Source: a virus
Direction: 5' to 3' (one strand)
IMG/VR virus record: IMGVR_UViG_3300032215_000830
Coordinates: 1 to 22,642 of that record
DNA length: 22,642 nt
Part shown: piece after piece, positions 6,678 to 12,079 of the stretch
How positions within the stretch are numbered: position 1 is the first letter of the stretch
Layout: each line of letters starts with the position of its first letter
Made by a program: the position numbers and the translations under genes
Notes under the pieces: model-generated
Seen by the model: the letters and a program-made list of their open reading frames with translations, nothing else
What the model was told of the DNA's origin: nothing
Database searches by the model: none

Positions 6678-7198
6678 TATGCCACCTCCGCTAATTGGGC
6701 TTTAACTATTGGTTGATTGAGATTGATTAGCGTGGCGATGGGTAGACGGTAGGCAAGGCGTGGCTCACCTTGACCCGTGGTATCGATTGATTGCTCACTG
6801 ATAATCTCTGCTTCGACACCACCCAATAAGGTCATGATGGTGCGAAATTCGAGGCTCGTTAGATCAGCTATGGGTAACGATACGTCGTCTAATAATCCAC
6901 TAATGCGCTCAAATGATAGATAAAGTAAGCCTTGTTTAAGTTGGCTTGGTCGATCGGTGAGTGTGGTTAAGTCTAATTGCCCTGCGATGATGGCATTATT
7001 AATGATGCGCCATAGTGTGCTGACTTGGATAGGTAAGGGGGTGTATAGCCTGTTGGTTGGTTTAGTCAGGTGATTGACGATGTTATGTTGTGCTGCCTCT
7101 ATGCGCTTGGCTGCATGGCGGCGATTGGGAATGCCATAGATACGGCGTTTGATTTGGCTTAATAGATTTGGCTTGGTTGCCAAGGCGATTGTGGTCAT
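6677..7198 (-). CDS. Hypothetical protein, first gene behind the C4-like leader
   Basis: 173 aa. It starts basic (KPNLLSQIKRRIYGIPNRRH, then AAKRIEAAQ), continues with a helical middle (STLWRIINNAIIAGQLDLTT) and a stretch SLEFRTIMTLLGGVEAEI. No recognised domain. The Shine-Dalgarno (AGGAGG, 7202-7207) directly follows AGACTAG, which is complementary to the loop of the leader RNA, so its translation is likely to be controlled by that RNA. In P1/P7 the gene in this position leads to the antirepressor; that this protein or one of its partners antagonises the XRE repressor is a hypothesis from layout alone. Confidence 0.6.
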   Translation of the reverse strand: MTTIALATKPNLLSQIKRRIYGIPNRRHAAKRIEAAQHNIVNHLTKPTNRLYTPLPIQVSTLWRIINNAIIAGQLDLTTLTDRPSQLKQGLLYLSFERISGLLDDVSLPIADLTSLEFRTIMTLLGGVEAEIISEQSIDTTGQGEPRLAYRLPIATLINLNQPIVKAQLAEVA

Positions 7199-7207
7199 GA
7201 TGACCTC

Positions 7208-7227
7208 CTAGTCTTTTAGTTAGTAGT
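7208..7227 (-). promoter_or_regulatory. Antisense target 2 (seqC-like) at the ribosome site
   Basis: On the minus strand, ACTACTAACTAAAAGACTAG runs directly into AGGAGG. It is a near copy of the element at 7438-7454 and holds AGACTAG, complementary to the loop of the C4-like RNA. Pairing would occlude the Shine-Dalgarno or alter leader folding. Confidence 0.55.
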
Positions 7228-7251
7228 CGTCACACTATTTAGTAGATAGGG

Positions 7252-7329
7252 TGACGGGCATCAACTACCGAGACTAGTCGGCGGAGCTTATTTCCCGAAG
7301 GTATTTTATTCGGCTCTCTCAACCCGTCA
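7252..7329 (-). ncRNA. C4 / P4-CI-like antisense RNA (immunity RNA)
   Basis: On the minus strand a basal stem TGACGGG/CCCGTCA (7329-7323 with 7258-7252) encloses two hairpins: CCGAA...TTCGG (7313-7295) and CCGA-CTAGTC-TCGG (7281-7268), a three-way junction. The second loop sequence CTAGTCT (7277-7271) is complementary to AGACTAG at 7444-7438 and 7214-7208, the first near the leader 5' end and the second against the Shine-Dalgarno of the next gene. This matches P4, where seqB of CI RNA pairs with seqA and seqC, and P1/P7 C4. Family membership is inferred from architecture, not from a covariance search. Confidence 0.7.
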
Positions 7330-7437
7330 TAAGACGTTTTTTGAGTGTGCATTATCTTCCAGTGCCATGATGATAACAATGGCTTGGTAAATTTTAGGCA
7401 CAAAAAAACCACACTGTCGGGGTGATGATTTGAACCG

Positions 7438-7454
7438 CTAGTCTTTTTAGTAGT
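7438..7454 (-). promoter_or_regulatory. Antisense target 1 (seqA-like) at the leader 5' end
   Basis: On the minus strand, ACTACTAAAAAGACTAG lies just downstream of the predicted transcription start. It repeats the target at 7208-7227 and holds AGACTAG, complementary to the leader RNA loop. In P4 the equivalent seqA mediates premature termination of the transcript. Confidence 0.55.
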
Positions 7455-7460
7455 GAGTGA

Positions 7461-7489
7461 ATCATAAATCTTTTGTTTGTCGGTTGCAA
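7461..7489 (-). promoter_or_regulatory. Promoter of the C4-like leader and four-gene operon
   Basis: On the minus strand, -35 TTGCAA (7489-7484) and -10 TATGAT (7466-7461) are 17 bp apart, matching consensus at 4 and 5 of 6 positions. Initiation about 7 nt downstream would put the first antisense target at the very 5' end of the transcript. Between this promoter and the gene at 7198 lies the structured leader, including a possible short leader ORF ending at the base of the RNA stem. Confidence 0.55.
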
Positions 7490-7519
7490 GTTAATTTGTT
7501 ATATTGTTGACAAATTAAC
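7490..7519. promoter_or_regulatory. 30-bp operator-like palindrome between divergent transcripts
   Basis: GTTAATTTGT (7490-7499) and ACAAATTAAC (7510-7519) form a perfect 10-bp inverted repeat with a 10-bp spacer. It abuts the -35 of the leftward leader promoter and includes the TTGACA at 7507-7512, a possible -35 of the rightward operon, although no well-spaced -10 is seen. A dimeric regulator bound here could control both directions. Confidence 0.55.
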
Positions 7520-7542
7520 AGACATTTATAAGGAATATGGAA

Positions 7543-7764
7543 ATGGCAAAGTTTATTGAAGTGACCTATCAAGATGAAAATCATAGCTCACTAGTTAATG
7601 CTAATGAAATTTATCGAATTGAGCCTTATCCTACAAAGGGCTGTGCATTGTCCATCAAGACCTCAATTTCGGGTAGAGATTATTATATAGTAAGTGTTAA
7701 AGAGTCTTATCAAAATATTCGTAGTCAGTTAGAAGTAGCACCTAGTGAAGGTTTTGGTGACTAA
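7543..7764 (+). CDS. Small FlbD-like hypothetical protein
   Basis: 73 aa from the ATG at 7543, preferred because AAGGA lies 8 nt upstream; an ATG at 7537 is too close to it. The pattern FIEVTYQDENHSSLVNANEI, then YRIEPYP and YYIVSVKESYQNIRSQL, resembles the small beta FlbD fold (VNANxIxxIE...VxESxxxI). That family was named from flagellar operons, but such proteins also occur in phages and their function is unknown. It is divergent from the leader promoter and shares the palindromic control region. The downstream cargo genes follow after a 140-bp gap. Confidence 0.55.
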   Translation: MAKFIEVTYQDENHSSLVNANEIYRIEPYPTKGCALSIKTSISGRDYYIVSVKESYQNIRSQLEVAPSEGFGD

Positions 7765-7832
7765 TCCCTCGATTAGATAACTATTTTCTTTTTATAAGCA
7801 TTCCATTTATCAGAATTTACATTAAATTGTTT

Positions 7833-7880
7833 GTATTAATTTTTTAATACCGTTACTCTACCCGGTTTTTTGAAAAAACC
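7833..7880. promoter_or_regulatory. Two perfect palindromes upstream of the TPR-HEPN pair
   Basis: GTATTAA-TTTT-TTAATAC (7833-7850) and GGTTTTTT-G-AAAAAACC (7864-7880) lie in the 140-bp AT-rich gap before the TPR gene. The second has a one-base centre, so it suits a protein-binding site better than an RNA hairpin. No convincing -35/-10 pair is seen. They may regulate the cargo operon. Confidence 0.4.
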
Positions 7881-7904
7881 CTAAGATAATTTCACTAGGA
7901 ATTA

Positions 7905-8792
7905 ATGTCCATGTCTAATCCTGTACCAGAAACCAAATCAGAAAGATTAATTAAGCTTAAAATTAGCTTAATTGACGTTATTTCTGACAGAAGGAATAGC
8001 GGGCTTATTAACGTCGATGAACTATTCTTACAAAGAACTTTAAGAGAAGCAGAGAGATTAAAAGATGCCAACTGGTCTCTCTATTACGAAATTTTAGCGT
8101 ACATGAATATAATTAGAAAAGATTACGTGAGCGCTGATAAAAATTTCAGAAAGGCTATTAAATCGAATCCAACTGATGACTCTATAGTTCTAAACCATAA
8201 TCGTGTTCTTCTGTTATTAGGATTGTTTGATGAAGTTGAAAAATGGATTCTGACAACCTATCCAATAGACCAAATAGATGTTTATTCTTGCCAAATGTTG
8301 TATTTGACAAGCCTGGTGAATCTCGATTTTAAGAAATTCAAAGAATATTTAGTAAACTCTTCTAAAAGTTTAGCTTTGATGTATGACCTAACTAAAACTA
8401 TGGAGAATGTATTAGAAATAGAGAAGCTTTCAGTTGATTTAGAATATATTGGTTTAAGCAAGGATTTATTCAAAGAGGCTTTAATTTTTATCTTTACTTT
8501 CTATAAAGGGCTGACATTTGATGCTTTTAAACCACATTTCAAAATTCAATCTACTGAAATGAATACACTTATAGTTGAAATCTTTCTGAATATTAATGAA
8601 GAAAAAGCAGTTGAATTAACCTCTGATTTTGAAGAAGCTTTTGTAAATTTTGCTATTGAAAAGAATGAAATGGATTTTTTGCGTAAGATTTCGGTATTTA
8701 TAAAACCAACAAATTTAATAGATTGGAATGAACAATATTCAGTATATAAAGGTATTGATGAAGATTGGATGGTTGAATTAAATGGCAATTAA
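7905..8792 (+). CDS. TPR-like helical-repeat protein (cargo gene)
   Basis: 295 aa, start at 7905 with AGGA 5 nt upstream. Helical throughout. Residues about 57-90 (WSLYYEILAYMNIIRKDYVS, then ADKNFRKAIKSNP) form a good tetratricopeptide repeat and residues about 92-116 a second, weaker one; the rest is degenerate helical hairpins. No catalytic motif, signal peptide or membrane segment is seen. The gene is visibly more AT-rich than the tail genes, a sign of separate acquisition. It overlaps the HEPN-like gene by 11 nt, so the pair is probably translated together and acts together, the TPR part likely binding a partner or sensing a phage product. Function unknown. Confidence 0.7.
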   Translation: MSMSNPVPETKSERLIKLKISLIDVISDRRNSGLINVDELFLQRTLREAERLKDANWSLYYEILAYMNIIRKDYVSADKNFRKAIKSNPTDDSIVLNHNRVLLLLGLFDEVEKWILTTYPIDQIDVYSCQMLYLTSLVNLDFKKFKEYLVNSSKSLALMYDLTKTMENVLEIEKLSVDLEYIGLSKDLFKEALIFIFTFYKGLTFDAFKPHFKIQSTEMNTLIVEIFLNINEEKAVELTSDFEEAFVNFAIEKNEMDFLRKISVFIKPTNLIDWNEQYSVYKGIDEDWMVELNGN

Positions 8793-9273
8793 TACTGAGG
8801 ATTTATTTAAACAAAAGAAAGCAATTGATAGGTTTGGTCTTGAACCACAAGAATCATTGGAAAGACTGAAAATATCAAGGGGTTATTATGCTAATTTCTC
8901 ACTCGCAAAGTCTTTAGTACAAGACGCTCAATACAGTATCTCTCTTGTTCAAACGAATAGAGAGGGGAAGTACTTTGGCTCTCATGAGAAAATATTTGAG
9001 AGTCTTATAGCTACTGGCAATTCAGATTTAATTCAACTTGGCTATAAACTAAAACAGTATCACATACTTCGTAAAAAGTCTGATTATGATTTGCATTTAG
9101 ATATTACTGCTATCGATATTAAAAGTGCTGAGACATATTTCAGTGAGTGCGAGGATAGAATGAATTTCTTTATGAAGAATCCAAAAATACCTTATACTAA
9201 ATCAAAAAAAGTGATTAGTGTAGATATGACTAACGGCACAACAAAGGTTAGTGGTTTAAAAGTTTTGAATTAA
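8782..9273 (+). CDS. HEPN-like protein, partner of the TPR protein
   Basis: 163 aa. A helix with YANFSLAKSLVQDAQYSISL, then FESLIATGNSDLIQLGYKL, and the signature LRKKSDYDLH (96-105), followed by the helix SAETYFSECEDRMNFFM, resemble the UPF0332/minimal-nucleotidyltransferase-associated HEPN group, whose hallmark is R-x-x-x-DYD. HEPN proteins are often RNases in toxin-antitoxin and abortive-infection systems, but the strict R-x4-6-H motif is not exact here (R97 to H105 is seven apart), so nuclease activity is uncertain. The start overlaps the TPR stop by 11 nt, without a good ribosome site, so it depends on coupling. AT-rich like its partner. Confidence 0.6.
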   Translation: MAINTEDLFKQKKAIDRFGLEPQESLERLKISRGYYANFSLAKSLVQDAQYSISLVQTNREGKYFGSHEKIFESLIATGNSDLIQLGYKLKQYHILRKKSDYDLHLDITAIDIKSAETYFSECEDRMNFFMKNPKIPYTKSKKVISVDMTNGTTKVSGLKVLN

Positions 9274-9302
9274 AGCATCTGTTATTTAGTTGCAGATGCT
9301 TT
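9272..9302. terminator. Hairpin terminator between convergent genes
   Basis: AAAGCATCTG (9272-9281) and CAGATGCTTT (9293-9302) form a perfect 10-bp stem with an 11-nt loop. It overlaps the stop of the HEPN-like gene and the last codons of the thermonuclease gene on the other strand. T runs are short, but the stem is ideally placed to end both transcripts. Confidence 0.6.
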
Positions 9303-10344
9303 CACACGGCACACCATCGCCATCCCTATCTAATCGACTAACCCCACAATCATTCAAATAATGGCGTGCCTCGGCGCAGGTTGCCATTTGTTTGCAATAT
9401 CGTTTTGAGCCACAACTGCTCCCTGAATCTGCAACGGCTTTTTGCTCGACTTGTTGGGTAATGGTTTGCGTTTGGACAGGGGCGGTTTGTTCGCCACGTT
9501 TGCCCCGTCTAAAATCACTCGGATAGATTGGGTCAGGTTCTGACCATAAGCCTTTTGTATTTGAGCGTGCGCTAGTCTCTAAGTCACCATAGTCGTTATC
9601 CGTCATGTATTCACGATATGCCCAAGCATAACCATCGGCGACCATTGCTTTGTTGATATTTTTATCGCCGACAAACACTTCTGCAATGGTACGTCCATAT
9701 TTATCGGTACCATTGGTTTTTAAGCCAACTGTTTTGCCAAAAACATAGCCAGATAATGCCTGCTTGGCTGCGGTACCAAAGGCTTGTGATTTTTCTGGAG
9801 CGTCAATTTGGTTAAGACGTACTTTGATTTGGGATTTGTCATTGGTGAGACAAGTGAGCGTATCGCCGTCAGATACACCAACGACTTTACAACTGATATC
9901 AGCGTCACTTTTAATTGCTATCGGTTGAGAGGCTGCATTATTTTGTGGCTTTGCATTTGTCGTTACTACCACTGGGGCTACTACGGTTTTGTTTGTGGTA
10001 ATAGGTGGCGGTGCGGCAGAGGTAGTAGGCTTGGATGTGAGTGCCTGTGGTGTGCTCGTTGATTCGCTTGTGGCTGGCTGTGGGACTGGGGTGTTTCCCA
10101 AAGCAATAATAGATAATAAGAACGCTACACTAGCAACTACGCCTGATGTTGTTTTGTGATTGATTTTTTTGACAACCCAATCAGTCACAGGTGGCAGTAT
10201 AAGCATCGCACTTAAAATAAGAAATACCCCTGCTATTCCATAAGTGGGGATATTGATTAAGCCTCCTAATATTAGGAATACCCCAAAACACCAACGAAAG
10301 CCATTCATTATAAACTTAAATGCCTTTTGACCTATATTATCCAT
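9286..10344 (-). CDS. Membrane-anchored thermonuclease (SNase) with Excalibur domain
   Basis: 352 aa. Residues about 16-34, 37-52 and 66-83 are hydrophobic and probably span the membrane; 84-148 is a Thr/Pro/Ala-rich linker; 150-282 is a staphylococcal-nuclease domain with DGDT (159-162), R176, D181, E184 and R218, matching SNase D21, R35, D40, E43 and R87; 310-352 is an Excalibur domain with paired cysteines and DRDGDGVPCE. All catalytic residues are present. The nuclease is likely calcium-dependent, tethered on one face of the inner membrane. GAGG lies 5 nt before the ATG. It stands alone between the cargo operon and the tail operon, so a role in superinfection exclusion or DNA scavenging is possible but unproven. 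Confidence 0.9.
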   Translation of the reverse strand: MDNIGQKAFKFIMNGFRWCFGVFLILGGLINIPTYGIAGVFLILSAMLILPPVTDWVVKKINHKTTSGVVASVAFLLSIIALGNTPVPQPATSESTSTPQALTSKPTTSAAPPPITTNKTVVAPVVVTTNAKPQNNAASQPIAIKSDADISCKVVGVSDGDTLTCLTNDKSQIKVRLNQIDAPEKSQAFGTAAKQALSGYVFGKTVGLKTNGTDKYGRTIAEVFVGDKNINKAMVADGYAWAYREYMTDNDYGDLETSARSNTKGLWSEPDPIYPSDFRRGKRGEQTAPVQTQTITQQVEQKAVADSGSSCGSKRYCKQMATCAEARHYLNDCGVSRLDRDGDGVPCESICN

Positions 10345-10417
10345 GTTTGCCTCGGCTCATATATATTGCTGTCATTTTGCTAAATTGCTGACAATGTTGC
10401 AATATCTTTCTGTAGGC

Positions 10418-10465
10418 AAAAGAAAACCACCGCTTAATCTATCTCTAAATAGTCAGAGGCGGTGG
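10418..10465 (-). terminator. Intrinsic terminator downstream of the tail operon
   Basis: CCACCGC (10427-10433) and GCGGTGG (10459-10465) pair on the minus strand, with an inner CTCT/AGAG stem, and are followed by TTTTCTTTT (10426-10418). It would stop the leftward tail transcript before the thermonuclease gene. Confidence 0.7.
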
Positions 10466-10483
10466 ACGTATTGTTTTTTAATA

Positions 10484-10579
10484 TAAAAAATCAAGGCTTG
10501 GGGCTGAAATCCGTACACGATGAGACGGCAGTCTTATTCGTCCAATCTGGGAAGTTGGCTTATCTCGACACACCCAAGC
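10484..10579 (-). ncRNA. Structured intergenic element, possible small RNA or terminator
   Basis: GCTTGGG (10496-10502) and CCCAAGC (10573-10579) can close an 84-nt element. Inside are smaller hairpins CCAA/TTGG (10542-10558) and AGAC/GTCT (10523-10534). On the minus strand the closing stem is followed by ATTTTTT, as at a terminator. It lies 12 nt past the stop of gene D. It may be a 3' UTR-derived RNA; no family is recognised. Confidence 0.35.
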
Positions 10580-10591
10580 AAGGTTATTATA

Positions 10592-11638
10592 CTATTTTTT
10601 TGTTTTTTCGTCTTTAGATTTATCATCAGGCTTTGCACCAAACTCGTTATTAATCGGTGCGGTTAAGTCAAGCTGCGTAGTCAATCCCTGCGATTTGCTG
10701 TAGCTGTGCGTCGCCCTATCTACCGTCCATTTTAACTCGTCAATCTCGGCCTTGAACCCTTGCAATTGAATGGGGCTTTCGGTGGTGATAGCCGGATAAC
10801 CAAACGCACAATTAATACTAAATTTGGCCTGTTCGCCCTCGATGCGTTTTTTTTCAGCATTAGCCGCTGCCGCTGCCGTCTTTTCATCTTTAAAGGTGCC
10901 TTTGAGTTTTTTTGGTTTTTGCCCACCCTTGTCGGTGTTGACCGTTACTTTTTTGGCTTGTTTGGCGTCTTGGTAAGTGGCTTGTACGTTATCAACGTCA
11001 CCTTGTCGGTCTTCAATACTGAAACGGAACTGGTCGCCCTTGTCACGTTTTAGTACAGTCAGCGTAAGCGGCTGCCCAGATACAGTCTTATTTTCATACG
11101 GCTGGAAGATAAGTAACTTACCGTGTTTGACGTTGACGACCGCCCCAAACTGCCAACAAAGCCGCGTCAGTAAGTGTAGGTCGGACTCATCGGTCTGATC
11201 GATGTGCCCGACTTCAATGTTCATCAAGTAGTCAGTCATAGCAAGTTCCAGCTCATGACGAGTGGCGACTTCTTTGGCAATTTCGCCTAATTTTTTATCA
11301 TGATAGCTTTGGGTGCGTCCGGACTTAAGACTGCCTTTCATATCAGCAGACTTACCTTTTACCGTGATGGTATCGGGTGTGCCACCCCATTCAACGCTAT
11401 CGACCGTATATATACCCATGTCATGGACACCAGCATCGATATAACCCATCCAACATTGCAGTTTGACGCCTCGCTTTGGCATGGCAAGTTTGCCGTCGTG
11501 GTCATTAAGTGTGAGAGACAGCTCATCGGCATCGCCTGACTTGTTATCGGTAACAGATATATCCATCAAACGTGACATGATGGCGTCGTCGAGTGGCTCA
11601 TTGTCGGCGGTTAGGCGAATGATAGGGGTTCTAAGCAT
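10592..11638 (-). CDS. D: Tail hub / late control protein gpD
   Basis: 348 aa. Matches P2 gpD (phage late control D, VgrG-like hub): N-terminal PIIRLTADNEPLDDAIMSRL, then SLTLNDHDGKLAMPKRGVKL and the middle TDESDLHLLTRLCWQFGAVV, LLIFQP. It forms the central hub of the baseplate, connecting the spike (gpV) to the tail tube. The lysine-rich C-terminal tail (PDDKSKDEKTKK) is unusual but harmless-looking. AAGGTGAT lies just upstream of the ATG and overlaps the stop area of gene U. It is the last gene of the tail operon, as in P2. Confidence 0.93.
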   Translation of the reverse strand: MLRTPIIRLTADNEPLDDAIMSRLMDISVTDNKSGDADELSLTLNDHDGKLAMPKRGVKLQCWMGYIDAGVHDMGIYTVDSVEWGGTPDTITVKGKSADMKGSLKSGRTQSYHDKKLGEIAKEVATRHELELAMTDYLMNIEVGHIDQTDESDLHLLTRLCWQFGAVVNVKHGKLLIFQPYENKTVSGQPLTLTVLKRDKGDQFRFSIEDRQGDVDNVQATYQDAKQAKKVTVNTDKGGQKPKKLKGTFKDEKTAAAAANAEKKRIEGEQAKFSINCAFGYPAITTESPIQLQGFKAEIDELKWTVDRATHSYSKSQGLTTQLDLTAPINNEFGAKPDDKSKDEKTKK

Positions 11639-11647
11639 GATATCACC

Positions 11648-12079
11648 TTAATATTGCTGGCTTTCGGGAATATCGGATGATTTGTCCGCTTGGATGCGGT
11701 TGTCATCAACCCGTGTCAATTTGAGTGTGCCGTCAACTTTGCGCGGTACACCATTGATTGTCAAAAAGCTACGGTTATCATCAATGCTATCAATGGCAAA
11801 CACCCCATAAATATAGCCGCTGCCATCTATTAGCACATATCCTGCGCCTGTATCTGCCATCTCTGCCAAGTCATCCACCGATTGGCGATTGCCAAAGCCG
11901 TGTTCCTGGTATATCAAAAACGGAATTGATATCGTCTCTTCGCCCGTGCCTGTAAATTGGTATTGGGGTCTGCCTTGCGCGATATCGTTGCTGGCAAAAC
12001 TCCAACTGCGGGAGCGTTGTAGCTCGTTAAAGGTGAGCGTGTCGACGCTAAATACAAATTGTCCTAACGATAAAATCAT
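11648..12079 (-). CDS. U: Tail completion protein gpU
   Basis: 143 aa from the ATG at 12079, which overlaps the gpT stop as TAATG; a TTG at 12088 would add three residues and is less likely. FVFSVDTLTFNELQRSRSW, then GRPQYQFTGTGEETISIPF and YGVFAIDSIDDNRSFLTING, are typical of P2 gpU (Phage_P2_GpU), the protein that completes the tail end, at the tape measure/hub junction. Order T-U-D is the same as in P2. Confidence 0.93.
   Translation of the reverse strand: MILSLGQFVFSVDTLTFNELQRSRSWSFASNDIAQGRPQYQFTGTGEETISIPFLIYQEHGFGNRQSVDDLAEMADTGAGYVLIDGSGYIYGVFAIDSIDDNRSFLTINGVPRKVDGTLKLTRVDDNRIQADKSSDIPESQQY

Noticed and set aside
9808-10062. Plus-strand ORF inside the thermonuclease gene
   Set aside because: It is the complement of the Thr/Pro linker and nuclease domain, with composition typical of a shadow frame.
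10496-10579. tRNA or tRNA-like gene
   Set aside because: It has a 7-bp closing stem and about tRNA length, but no T-arm GTTCRANTC or fitting T-stem, and the other arms do not fit a cloverleaf.
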